From positions 434,001 through 498,000 of the forward strand of contig NC_083374.1 of the NCBI RefSeq assembly GCF_029542785.1: DNA of 64,000 nt. The letters run 5' to 3'. Positions 37,265 through 48,600 of the stretch are shown in pieces (position 1 is the stretch's first letter; each line of letters starts with the position of its first letter). The DNA comes from Malassezia japonica (lineage: Eukaryota; Basidiomycota; Malasseziomycetes; Malasseziales; Malasseziaceae). The translations under genes were made by a program, and so were the position numbers. A model generated the notes under the pieces. That model saw nothing but the letters and a program-made list of their open reading frames with translations. It did not search any database and was not told where the DNA came from.

Positions 37265-39747
37265 ACGCAGTGACCGCGGCGGCGAGGTCGGCGCCGCTGC
37301 CAAACTCATGGTCGAACTCGTCGGCGAGGTGGACGTCGTCGTCGGCAGCGCCATCGGCGACATGATGCTTCGAGACCCAATCGTCGCTGTCTTCTTGCAT
37401 GAGTCGCTCGAGAGCGAGGCGCTCCTTGGCCTGCCGCCGCTCAATGTCCTCCAGATCCCATAGACTGATGCCGTTCTTGCCAGCAGGGAAGGGCTGGCCC
37501 ATCGATCGCATAAAGCGCTTGCTCTCGACAATGGCCATGTCCATAGATAGGTTGTTAAAGACAGGCTCAATGTACTGCGCAATCCACTTGGGCAGCTTGC
37601 TGCGCTTGTCGGCACGCGCAAAGCGCTTGTCGGCAAAGACCATCAATCCATAGTCCGACTTACCGCGCAAAACACGACCGACACATTGCGCGGCGTGGCG
37701 CATCGCGTCGAAAGTCAAAAAGTCGTTTTCCTTGATGCGGAAATTGTCGCGGAGGAACTCGAGACGCGCTTTCAGAATACGCGACTCGGTATACTGGTAG
37801 GGCACGCCAAACATAATCACAGCTCGGCCATAGTTGTGGTCGAAATCGATACCTTCCGACACCTTGCCTCGCGCGACAGACAGTAGGATCGCACCACGGC
37901 CGTTGTCGCACGCGCGACGGTAGTTTTCCAGCGCGATACTCGTCTCGGGCGCGTCGGGCGTCTCGACAAACACGAGTTTGTGCTTCCACACCTCGTCGAG
38001 AATGCCCATATCGTGCCATGCAGCGACAATGCTCTCCATGTACAGGTAGGATGGGAAGAAGGCAACGACACCGTCGGGCGTGCACTTGGCATACTCAATC
38101 AAGATATTGCCATAGTTGCGCACGACCGAAGGGTCGTTTCTCACCTCGAAACGCGAGCTGATCGCGACTTGGTCGCTGCCACGCGTAATGACCAGCGGCA
38201 GGAAACATTGCCGCGTAAGCGTCATGGTATAACTTTCCTGCACCACTGTGTCAAACTTGAGCATCTTGGGGTACATGTCGAGGGGACTGATTGTACCACT
38301 CGTAATGATCACGCTGCTAAAGCGCTCAAAGACGGGTGCGATGGCAAGACTCGCGTCGAGGCACGTAAAGTGAAAGATGGGGTTCGGCACCGTTGCATTT
38401 TCCGTCTCGAACGGCTCGAGGATCAAAAGGAAGCCTTTGTCGTACGTCGACACGAGCGTCGCAAAAAAGGCAACCGTCTGCAGCGAGATGTACTCGTCAA
38501 TGCGTGTCAGTTCCAGCGTCTGCACCAGCATGCGCAGACGCTCTGCACAGAACCGGAGCGGTTTGCGCTCGATAAATGTGATTTCTTTGAGGTGCTGCAA
38601 GAAACTCGCCGGCGTCTCGGCGACGACGTGCAACACGCGCATGCGTGTCTTGAGATACTCGACAAATCTCCGCAAAAAGGCCAAAAAATGCTCGGCACGA
38701 CGGATATTGCCGGGCACGGCTTCCTGGAGCAGGTCGCTCGGCAGGACAGGGTTCGCCATGAACGTCTCGGCCTCGCGGTCGTCGCTTTGCTGCTGCAGAC
38801 CTTCGACCAGCCGCGAATACTCGTCCTGGAGTTTGGACGAGTCCGCCTTTTTTACCTCGTCGACCTTGTCCGCGAGCTGGTTAATGCAGCGGTAGGCACT
38901 GTCGAGCGTCGGGCGCGTGAGGTCAATGCTCAACGACTCGATGCACACGTTATCGATATTGTGCGCCTCGTCAAAGACGACAATTGCATCCTTGCTCATC
39001 TCCTTGCTCACCATTTCGGCGACCTTAGGGTCGAGCAGGTAATGGAAACTGTAAATGATGATATCACAGAAGGGCATCATGCGACGCACGGCAAAGTAGG
39101 GACATACACCTTTGTCGCGGCCGTAGTCTTTGACCTCCTCGAGCGTCCAGACGCCAGGGGGAATGAGGTGACCCGGATCGAGCTTACCGAGCTCCTCGTG
39201 AAAGTCACAGAGCTGCACGCTCCCCGGATCCTCGCGCCCTTTCGCACATGCCCAAGCACTGGTCATGTCGCGGCACATGGCATCGACGACCTTGCCTTTT
39301 CGCTCCTGGCTCACAGTGGGATGGATGCACATGTTCTTGCGGCTACTCAGTCCGAGCGCCAGCATGTCTTCCATCTTTCCTGAGCCCTCCGAGTCGACTT
39401 CCATCGCGCCCTCGTCCACATTACTCGCGGCCTGATTGTATTTGGCACGGTAGGCCATCAGGCGCTTCAGCTCCGCCAGCGCCTTTTCAATCTCGGGCAC
39501 TGTTCGCGAGCAGTAAATGAGCTTGCGGCCACCGGGATAAAACTGGGTCAGACGCGCAACGTACCCGCTGGTAGCTCACAATAAGACTGAGCAGCGACAC
39601 TGTCTTGCCTGTCCCGGAAGGCATCTCGAGCACACAATGGCCTTTGACGTCCAGCGTCCGCTTCAGGTCCACCATATACGAGTACTGCTCGGGATAGATC
39701 TTAGGGTATGGGAAGAGCACCGGCAGCTCATCGATATAGAACTTCAT
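37263..39747 (-). CDS. RAD3: XPD/Rad3 TFIIH DNA helicase
   Basis: 5'-3' helicase of TFIIH, needed for nucleotide excision repair and transcription initiation. Exon 1 (39565-39747) and exon 2 (37263-39542) join across a 22-nt intron inside [21 protein letters not shown], giving 820 residues. Visible are Walker [14 protein letters not shown], the four Fe-S cysteines (KNMCIHP, WACAKG or DAMCRD, VQLCDF, KGVCPYF), DEAH box [12 protein letters not shown], motif III region [13 protein letters not shown], and motif [14 protein letters not shown]. The C-terminal part diverges to an acidic tail. It diverges from ORC6 across a 61-bp spacer. Confidence 0.96.
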
Positions 39748-39808
39748 CCTCGCTCACGTCCGCCCCGCAGCAGCGCACGGTGGTGGCGAGGAACGATGCT
39801 GAATCAGC

Positions 39809-40808
39809 ATGTGGAGCTCGCTTCGGACCGTGATGGCGGCGCCGCTCGCCGCACTGTGCAAGGGCGATCGCAGCGTTCGCGATCGTGCACGCATCTTCTT
39901 TGACCGCGTAAAGATATGGGAGACGCAAGGGAATGCACGGAGTGTGCAGGAAATTAGCTCGGGGGTGCCGGCGGTATGCGTTTGGCTCGCCAATGAATCG
40001 TACGTCTCCTAGCTCACCAGACTCCAAAGTACGGCCGTTGGACGCGAGGAGCTCGTCAAGGCTTCAGGGCTAGCACCAGACCAGTTTTCCAAGGCAGAGC
40101 GCATGATCCAGGATATCGTGCAGCCGCCGTCGCGGCCCAGGACCCGGCGCGAAGCGCCGAGAGCGCCGGAGCCGGTGGTGCGCACGCCGCCCAAAGAGAA
40201 GCGCCTCGACAAGGCCACGCTTCTCGAGCGTGCCAAGGCGGTGCAGAGCGGAGCCATGTTCCGGCCGCCTGTCCCGGATGCTCCAGTGCGAGAGCCAAGC
40301 GAAGAGACGAGTGTCCCACGGAAGGTCGAAGCGACGCCCAAAGGCACGCCAGAGGTCGTTCCGGAGCGCAAACGTACGTCGCAACACTCACACAGGACGC
40401 GCATCCAGTACACCACAGGATATACCCCCGCCGCCCGCAGACGACAAGAACGCGCAGGCCTTCCAGCGCCTCTTGTCCCTCGGCATGCCGGCCCACCGCG
40501 AGGGACTCAAGTTCGAGGTACAGCCCCGCCGCAAGCGCGGCCGCCCGCCGGGCCAGAAAAAGTCGCCTGCGCAACTGATGCGTGACGAGGCACTGGAAGC
40601 GCTCTGGAAGGCAAACGCCGAGCACCCTACGTCGAATGGCTACATGCCTGCCCGCTATGCCGCCCAGGCCAAGCTGTCGAGAGAAGAAGCGCAGTGGCTC
40701 TGCCCCTTGCCGATGCCCATGATCATGTCTACTGCGAATCCCGCCACGGTCCAGGCGCTGCCGTCGGAAGTATGGGCACGGTGGGCCCAACTCGTAGACC
40801 TCGAATAG
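39809..40808 (+). CDS. ORC6: Origin recognition complex subunit 6-like protein
   Basis: Probable Orc6, the cyclin/TFIIB-like ORC subunit. Three exons (39809-39999, 40021-40373, 40396-40808) with introns of 21 and 22 nt give 318 residues. The N-terminal region matches the Orc6 pattern in order: ALCKGDRSVRDRARIFFDRV, then VPAVCVWLANESL (spliced), then REELVKASGLAPDQFSKAER. The middle is basic and Pro-rich with candidate CDK sites. It includes KRGRPPGQKK, an AT-hook-like motif fitting a DNA-binding role. The C-terminal domain (LSREEAQWLCPLPMP) is less familiar. The start at 39809 could instead be the Met nine codons later. Orc6 is poorly conserved, so the call is moderate. Confidence 0.62.
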
Positions 40809-40830
40809 ATACCCTTCTCCATTACGTCAT

Positions 40831-40852
40831 CGACGCGACGCGACGCGACGCG
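40831..40852 (+). repeat. CGACG tandem repeat abutting the IRC5 start codon
   Basis: Four CGACG units plus CG directly before the ATG at 40853. It forms part of the 44-bp gap between ORC6 and IRC5 and would be in the 5' leader. Confidence 0.7.
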
Positions 40853-43193
40853 ATGGAGAATGCGCAGGAGCAAGAGGTAGGTCGCTGTGCTAAGCCAGCG
40901 CATGCGCAAGCTCGAGTTTCTCCTACAGCGCTCGGGCATCTACTCACGCGTGATGGGCGAAAAACTTCAACGCTCCAAGCCGGACGAGGAGCCCCCCGCC
41001 AAACGCGCACGGACCGAGGCGGAGCTCGGCACGCTCGCGTCCATTGCGCGGCGCGAGCAGCCCGCGCTGGTCACTGGTGCGGTGCTTAAGCCGTATCAGA
41101 TGGATGGGCTAATCTGGCTGAGCAGTCTGTACGAAAATGGGCTGAACGGCATTCTTGCGGATGAAATGGGGTTGGGGTACGTCGCGTGTCTGATGCAGAA
41201 AAACGCTCCAGACCATTTCGTTCCTTGCGCATCTGCACGAGAAGAACGTCGAGGGACCATTCCTTATTGCCGCGCCGCTCTCGACGACGTCCAACTGGCA
41301 GAACGAGTTTGAAAAGTAGGTGGGCACACTGACGCAGGTTTGCGCCCGAGATACCCACGATGCTCTACCACGGTGACAAGGCAGAGCGTACGGCGATGCA
41401 AAAGAAACTATCGGGATCCTCACGCACCAAGCAAAAGGTGTCGGTCGTCATTACGTCGTTCGATATCATCATCCGCGACCGCCAGTTCCTCTCCAAGCTC
41501 CAGTGGAAGTTTGTCGTGATCGACGAAGGACACCGACTCAAAAACCTCAACTGCCGGTACGTCGTCATTCTCACACAGTCTTCTCCGCGAGCTAAAGCAG
41601 TTCAAAACCGGAAACCGCCTGATTCTGACCGGTACACCGCTGCATGTACGTCGCCAACCTAACGCAGAACAACCTCGCCGAGCTATGGTCGCTGCTCAAC
41701 TTTGTCTTGCCGGATATCTTTGACGACCTCGCGACGTTTGAAGAGTGGTACGTTGTGAAGCTCACACAGGTTCAATTTTGGCGCGGCAGAAGAGGACAAC
41801 GGCGAGGCCGCCTCGGCCACCAGCTCGTTTGCGACTTGGAGTACCGATACGGCGCAGCGCGTCGTGAAACAGCTCCATGATATCCTTAAGCCATTCCTCC
41901 TGCGGCGCGTCAAGGCCGAGGTCGAGCGCGATATGCCGCCCAAGAAAGAGTACCTTCTCTATGCCCCACTGTCGGAGCAACAGGCACAGATGTATAATCA
42001 TGTGGTCAATGGCACTTTTCGCGACTGGCTCCTAACGCACAAGTCGGGTCTGACACTCAGAGAGCTCGAGGAACTGCGTGCGGACCCACCTAGTGCATCC
42101 ATGGCCACGTCCAAGTCGCGCACTCGCCAGGGACCAACGCAGAAAAAGCTCGCGCAATGGAAGCGCCTCGAAGAGGCCGGTACGTCCTGCGCCTCACCCA
42201 GAACGGCATATTCGTGCTATGCGCCTGGACAATGCCATGATGCAGCTGCGCAAGATTTGTTGCCATCCATACCTACTCGACTGGCCGACGAGGCCTGGAA
42301 CGGACGAGCTGCGTACTGACTATGCCATTACCCAAGCGAGCGGCAAGATGCGCATGTTGGACCAGATCCTCGATGCGCTCTTTGCACAAGGCCACCGCGT
42401 CCTTGTGTTTTCTCAGGTAGGTCGCGTTAATGACCCAGTTTACGACTATGCTGGACATTCTCGAGCTCTGGGCTAAAGGTACGTTACTTGGCTGACCTAG
42501 ACCAAAAACACTGGGAGCCCTACCGCATCGATGGCAGCACACCGCAGGCGGAGCGAGCAAGCCAGGTTGACGAGTTTAATCAGCGCCCGTTCTCCGCGAA
42601 GCGTGCGCTCTTTTTGCTGAGTACGCGTGCTTCCGGCCTCGGGATCAATTTGATGGGGGCAGACACCGTGGTCTTTTTCGACAGCGACTGGAATCCGCAA
42701 GTGGATCTGCAGGCGCAGGACCGCGTCCACCGCATCGGCCAAACCAAGGTATGTATTCTCACTAACACAGCCTGTCCTCGTATTCCGCCTCGTTGCGTCG
42801 GACACGGTCGAGCAGGATATCCTCAAGAAAGCGCGGGCGAAGCGTGTGCTCGAGGCCGTGGTCATCCAAAAAGGCAAGTTCCGCAACCCCATTACCCACT
42901 CCAAAATCAACCATAACAAGGCCGAAGATTCGTCCGGTGCGCTCTCTGCACCTACGCAAATCGATGTCCAGGCGCTGGACGACGAGCGCCTGATGTCCGA
43001 CACGGACCTCAACCGCCTGCTGGACCGCAGCGCTGACGCATACGCCCGTCAATTTGGGTGGCAATCTACCGAAGGAACTAAATCCGGCACGCAAAAGTAC
43101 TCGGACAATGCGCTCTTTGAAGTCACAGAAACCTCCAACGAGGCCGCCAACCCGACACTCGCACGGATCTTTTCTGGCGACGTCGATCCATAG
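40853..43193 (+). CDS. IRC5: SNF2-family chromatin remodeller, Irc5/HELLS/DDM1-like, 11 exons
   Basis: ATP-dependent chromatin remodeller of the LSH group. The gene is cut by ten introns, each exactly 22 nt (starts at 40877, 41177, 41316, 41557, 41646, 41758, 42180, 42417, 42479, 42749). The spliced product has 706 residues: [16 protein letters not shown], Walker A ADEMGLGKTLQT (split by intron 2), [19 protein letters not shown] box [11 protein letters not shown], motif [59 protein letters not shown] and [11 protein letters not shown]. Motif III has His where relatives carry Gln. The closest recalled relatives are HELLS and yeast Irc5. It starts 44 bp after ORC6, just behind a short CGACG repeat. 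Confidence 0.93.
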
Positions 43194-43229
43194 GCTGACT
43201 AAGCAAACGGCGGCGTGTTTCTGAGCGTC

Positions 43230-45581
43230 ATGGCGCGAGGGAATAAGGGGCGCAAAGCCCAAGAGAAGGACGACAAGGCGCCTGCGCCTGCCAACTCCGA
43301 GGACAAAGCAACGGAAACGACCAAGGTAGAGGAGGCGAGTGCAGACAAGGCGCCTGCCGCGACCGAGGCGAGCGATGCGCCGACAGAGGCGCCCGAGGCA
43401 CACGATCCAGCCAGTGAGAAGCAGGCGCCCGAGGCGACTGCGGACGTGCCGGAACCTGTGCCAGAAGCGCAAAAGTCTGAAGACGATGACGTCGACGAGC
43501 TGTCGTCGCCGGAGCCGGTGCGCGAGGAGCCCGTGGACTACCTGCTACAGCTCAACCCAGACGAACGCGAGCGCGATCTGCGCAACCAGGTCACAAGCCT
43601 GAACGCAAAGCTTGTCATGTCCTTTAACCGGGTTTCTGACCTAGAGGATGACTTGTCGATTGCGCACAACCGCATCCTCGCGTACACGACCCAGATCGCC
43701 GAGCTGAACAAGGAGCGTGAGCAGCACCTCTTTGCGCTCAACACGGGTCTGCTTGTCGAGAAGGCACACGTCACGACCGAGATGCAGCGCATGATGGACC
43801 GCGTTCTGGATGAAACTGCGCAGCGCGGCAAGGCCGAGAGCGACAAGACGCGTATTGAGGCGGAGCTCGAGGAGCTTAGCGCATCGCTTTTTAATGAGGC
43901 CAACAAGATGGTCGCCGTCGAGCGCCTCGAGCGCGCGCGCGCGGAGGAAAAGAGCGCCAACCTTGAAGAGAGCCTGCGCAATACCGAGCGTATCATGGCC
44001 GAGCAGCAGGACATGCTCAAGAGCCTCCAGGCGCAAATCGAAAAGGGGGCGAGCAGCGAGGAGCCGCTCGCGATCAGCCAGCACTCTGCGCCCGAGTCTG
44101 ATGCGCTGGGGCGCAGTGTGATCCACGACACCGTGGTGTCGATCAACATCCAGCCGTACTATGAGTTTGTCGCGTTCGTCGAGCACCTCCGTGCCATGCA
44201 ACACCAGCTCCACCCTTATATTCGTATGCAACAAAAAGGCCTGGACTGGACGACGCAGCCTTTTGCTTTGCACGCATCGGGCATGGGAATCAGCGGTGTG
44301 ATGAGTCCCGCGATTGGCCAGGCGACGCCGGTGCGACACAAGGACTATCCCCACCTGCCATCGTCTGCCGAGCAGCTTGTACAGATTTCGAGTCAGACGT
44401 CGCTGCCGTTTATCCGCCGTGCGCAGGAAGAGGATACGGATCCGTGTCTGCGCCTCAACCATGCGCCTGGCCTCAACTGGCTGTCGCGCCGCCAGGCGAC
44501 CAGTGCCGTGCTCGACGGCAGTCTCGTCATTGAGCCTTTGTTCGCCGGCGGCGCCATTGACGACGAGGCCAAGGTGCGCAGCGAGTATGGATCGCTCCCT
44601 CCAGCGCCATGTGCACTGTGTGGAATGGCGCTCGTCAATCTCACGCCGCTCATTATGCCGCAGACGAATGAGCCCGGCCCGCAAAAGACGAGTACGACGC
44701 GCCGCAGCATCCCTTCGCTCTTCCAGTCGCTGCGCCGGAGCGTCGCCAGCAGCGATATGCCGTCTCCGCCGCTGGAGAATGAGACAGAGATCTTTTCGCA
44801 AGACGCGGAGCCGACCACGACAAATCTCCCGATTCCGACGCACTACTTCCGTGTGTCGGACAGCTCGAACAAGTATTTGGTCTGCTCGCATCACTGTCTG
44901 CGCCGCCTCCGCGCAGTGTGCGGCTTCTGGATGTTTGTGCGGACGCTGGAGCGTGCGGTTGTGCTCGAAGGCAAGCTTGCGCCGGATCTTGTCGGTGGCA
45001 CGCGCATTGCAGACGGCCCTGAGGCCGCCCCCGAGGTCGGCCCTCTGGACGAGCCGGACGGCGGTGCGGCGGAGGCGCACGAAGCCGAGAAAGCGTCGCT
45101 CGACGCCAAGCAAGAGCGTGCCGAGGAAGAGAAGGAGAAGTTGGATGAGGAGGCTAAGGACGAGGCCAAGGACGAGGACGAAGACGTCTTTGACGAGGCA
45201 CAAGAAGAGACCTCGGTCGACCAGGCCGCCAAGGCCGAAGGCGGCAAGGCCGACGATGCCGAGACAGCTACGGATGCAGACAAGGCTGATTTCGAAGCTA
45301 AAGCCGACGAGGACAAATCCAAGGACGAGACTGCGGGCGAGACTACGGAGAAGCCTTTGGATCCTGTGTCGGAACCTCCCCTTTCACCCACAGCCGTGGC
45401 ACCTTCCCCCCTTCCCCCGACTCTTCCTGCGCGGCCGCTGCCGCCGCGGCATTCGTTCCTGGTGCATGCCGAGAAAGGCACGCTTACCTGGGAAGAGAGT
45501 CTGTGGGCCGAGATTCTTCGCCTCAAGGAGGCCATGTACAAAGCACGGACCGGCACCGACCTGGACCCTGTCTCTTCGTAG
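43230..45581 (+). CDS. SEC2: Sec2-type Rab GDP/GTP exchange factor
   Basis: Sec2/Rabin activates the exocytic Rab Sec4/Rab8. The 783-residue protein has an acidic disordered N-terminus. The Sec2N coiled coil spans about residues 115-270; its core EELSASLFNEANKMVAVER is the GEF signature. A later conserved block (residues about 300-620) has hydrophobic and Cys-containing segments (CALCGMALVNLTPL, YLVCSHHCLRRLRAVCGFW) typical of fungal Sec2 C-terminal regions. The tail is very acidic and then Pro-rich, ending WAEILRLKEAMYKARTG. It is a single exon starting at the ATG at 43230. It is followed by the DHX29-like gene after 37 bp. Confidence 0.88.
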   Translation: MARGNKGRKAQEKDDKAPAPANSEDKATETTKVEEASADKAPAATEASDAPTEAPEAHDPASEKQAPEATADVPEPVPEAQKSEDDDVDELSSPEPVREEPVDYLLQLNPDERERDLRNQVTSLNAKLVMSFNRVSDLEDDLSIAHNRILAYTTQIAELNKEREQHLFALNTGLLVEKAHVTTEMQRMMDRVLDETAQRGKAESDKTRIEAELEELSASLFNEANKMVAVERLERARAEEKSANLEESLRNTERIMAEQQDMLKSLQAQIEKGASSEEPLAISQHSAPESDALGRSVIHDTVVSINIQPYYEFVAFVEHLRAMQHQLHPYIRMQQKGLDWTTQPFALHASGMGISGVMSPAIGQATPVRHKDYPHLPSSAEQLVQISSQTSLPFIRRAQEEDTDPCLRLNHAPGLNWLSRRQATSAVLDGSLVIEPLFAGGAIDDEAKVRSEYGSLPPAPCALCGMALVNLTPLIMPQTNEPGPQKTSTTRRSIPSLFQSLRRSVASSDMPSPPLENETEIFSQDAEPTTTNLPIPTHYFRVSDSSNKYLVCSHHCLRRLRAVCGFWMFVRTLERAVVLEGKLAPDLVGGTRIADGPEAAPEVGPLDEPDGGAAEAHEAEKASLDAKQERAEEEKEKLDEEAKDEAKDEDEDVFDEAQEETSVDQAAKAEGGKADDAETATDADKADFEAKADEDKSKDETAGETTEKPLDPVSEPPLSPTAVAPSPLPPTLPARPLPPRHSFLVHAEKGTLTWEESLWAEILRLKEAMYKARTGTDLDPVSS

Positions 45582-45618
45582 TGGAGGCGTCATAGCCCGA
45601 TTCTTCCCCGATTGTACC

Positions 45619-48600
45619 ATGGCTCGAAAAAAGAGCGCGGCGATCAAGTCGAGTGGTGTGACGTCGTCCAAGGCGGCGCCGCTACCTGACTGGGTTAAAG
45701 GCGGAGGGCCAAAGCCTCCGCCAACGACCGCCACGCGTGATGATGGGAGCCAGCAGCTCTTTCCGCCTGGCTCAAAGACGCCGCTCAATCTCATGTATGA
45801 GAAGATTCAAAAAATGCCTGGGTTTGAGAAGCCGGACGTGCATCCTCGTCATAACAAAGACGGATTTTCGTGCGTGATTACCTTGCGAAAGGTCAACAAG
45901 CAGGACAAGTCGAACCCGCATACCCTGCGCATGGAGCCGCTAGAAGAAGGCGCACGGCTCAAGTGCGCCTCGGCGCTCGAAGCCAAGCACTGGGCAGCAA
46001 CCTATGTGCTCTTTCGCATGTTTAACCACCTGAGCATGAACCGCATGCTGCCGGCTGGGCCGCGCGAGTACTGGGCCGAGCTCGAAAAGGTCAAGGCGGC
46101 CTCGGCGCCGCACGAAAGCTACAAGTGGGAGCCGGATCCTTTCGAGGCCATGCAGAAGCGCGACGCGGAGCGCGAGGCCAGGAAGAAGGAGCGCGAGGTC
46201 AAAGAGGCCGAGCGCAACGACCCGACCAAGCGGCCTATGAGCAAGGCGTGGCATCGCGCGCTCGAAGTGCGCATGGCGCCGGCGCTACGTGAGCTTGTCG
46301 AGGCCACCATCCGCACACGGATGGGAGACGTACAGGAAGACACGCTTGTCGAGGCTACGGCGCAGATCTCAATGGATGCGCCGGCGCTCGACAAGCCGGC
46401 GCTCGAGCGCGACTTGACCAAGCTAGGCGTACGCGCTGGCTATATCCAGCGCGTGATAGAGTGGCTGGGCAATGCGCGCGCCAAGAGCGGCGACCGTGCT
46501 GCGCTGGCCGAGCTGCAGCGTGCTAACCCCCTTCTTTCGTCGATCCTTTCGCTGCCGAACCGCGAAGCGGCAATCGAGTACCTTGTGCTGTATACCCCTG
46601 AGCAGGACCTCCCTCCTGCGCTCCGTCCGACCGCCGCAGCCGAGTCGTTTGTGACGAGTGCTGCCAAAGGCGGCGACCAGGAGAGCCTCGTAGACCGCTG
46701 GACGCTCGACAAACTCGTCAAGGTCGCCGGATTCCCCCAGGCCGCCGCGGCCGAGGCACTGCGGAGCGTGCGTGCCGCAAGCGACGCATGGTCGATTCCC
46801 GATCGCGAAGGCGCCGCGCTCGATGTCCTGCTGCGCAGGCTGGTCGGTCTAGAGAGCGATCTCGATACAGCAGTCGCGAGTATCGCATCGCCGAGCGAGG
46901 AAACGGCGCAGCGCCGTGCCGACGAGCAAAGCGTGCTGGCCGCATGCATTGACAAGGTGACGCCTGTGCCGGAGCGCGAGCGCATTACGCCCGAGGATAT
47001 CGAGATGCCCCTCGGGACGCACGACGGAGGTCAGGTGGCCCTCCGCTTTGTTGGCCACCAGGCGTCTGCCTACCTCGCCGGCGGCGCAGCATTCCCGACC
47101 GTGTATGTTACCGGTACCTCGCTGCCTGCCTTTCTGCGCCTCGCACTGACGCGCCACGCCATGCAGTGCCTTGCGGATGCCGACAAGCGTGGCGATATTT
47201 ACGATGCTTTGCAGGGTGGCGAGAGCGGTGTACTCTACCTCGTGTGGGAAGAGCTGCATACCGTGCTGCAGGACATGCTCGACAACCCCCCGCCCCTCGA
47301 CGAGGTAATGGCCCACTTGGTCGCGCCGAAGGAGGCGCCGAGCGACGCGCCAGCCCGGACTACCTCGGCGCCGCGCACCAAGGCTCCGGCTATCCGCAAG
47401 ATGCGTGCCCTTGCGCGCGACGGGTCCGTCGACACCGCGCTGCAGTCGCAGCTGTCGTCGCTGCATGCTTCGCTCAAGTACCAGGAGAGCATCGGGCCAG
47501 TACGCGAGTCGCTTCCGGCGTACCAAGCTCGCAAGACGCTTCTAGCTGCCGTTGAGAAGCACCGTGTGGTCCTGGTCGCTGGTGAAACGGGTTGTGGTAA
47601 GACGACTCAAGTGCCCCAGTTCCTCTTGGACGATGCTATCCAGGATGGGCGCGGAAGTGTGTGCAGCATTGTCATTACGCAGCCTCGTCGTGTGTCTGCG
47701 ATGGGTGTCGCGGCGCGTGTCGCGTCCGAGCGTGGTGAGTCGCTCGACAAGGAAGTCGGTGAGTCGGCTACGGTCGGCTATGCGATCCGTGGCGAGCGCC
47801 GTGCATCGCGTAACTGCCGCCTGCTTTTCTCCACAACCGGTGTGCTGCTGCGCCGCCTTGCGACCGGCAGCGATCCAGCGCTGGAGAGTGTGTCGCATGT
47901 GATTGTCGACGAGGTGCACGAGCGCAGCACCGACTCGGACTTTTTGCTGCTGCTCCTTCGTGACGTCCTTAAGGTGAACCCAAAGCTCAAGGTGATTCTG
48001 ATGAGTGCGACAATCAACCCCGAGACGTTTATCGAGTACTTTGGCGGTGCGCCGTACATGCACATTCCGGGCCGCACGTTCCCTGTGCAAGAGCACTATC
48101 TCGAGGATGTCGTGCGCCTCGCGCAGTACAAAAGTGCAGCGCCGCATACCACGCCGAATCCCAAGGTTGACCGGTACATTACGATGGACAACCTGCCCGA
48201 GGACCTCGTGCCGAGCGCGCGCCAGCTTGTCGCTTCGAACCGCATCGACTACGAGTTCCTCGCGCAGACTGTGCTGCTGGCTGTGCGCCGCGCGGAAAAG
48301 GTCGACTATACCGGAACGCTGCACGGCCGTGCGGCGATCCTCGTCTTTTGCCCAGGTGTGGGCGAGATTCGACGTGCGATGGACGCGATTGCCGCACAGC
48401 ACATTGATGGCGCTGTTATTCTCCCGCTCCATGCGAACCTTGCGCCCAGCGAGCAGCGGCGTGTCTTCCAGTCGGTCGGCCGCAACGAGCGAAAAATTGT
48501 CGTGTCGACGAACGTCGCGGAGACGTCGATTACGATCCCCGAGATTTGCTACGTGGTGGATACGGGCCGCGTGCGCGAGGCGCAGTACGATGCACAAGCG

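Noticed and set aside
39796..39808. Upstream ATG before ORC6
   Set aside because: It is in a different frame from the conserved Orc6-like sequence and gives only a short peptide.
40853..43193. Many frameshifts in the SNF2 gene, suggesting a decayed gene
   Set aside because: Every frame change coincides with a 22-nt segment having donor, branch and acceptor motifs, and the spliced protein is complete.
44314..45618. Frame upstream of the DHX29-like gene that would extend it over SEC2
   Set aside because: The extension is Arg/Ser-rich shadow sequence of the Sec2 frame. Homology begins after the ATG at 45619.
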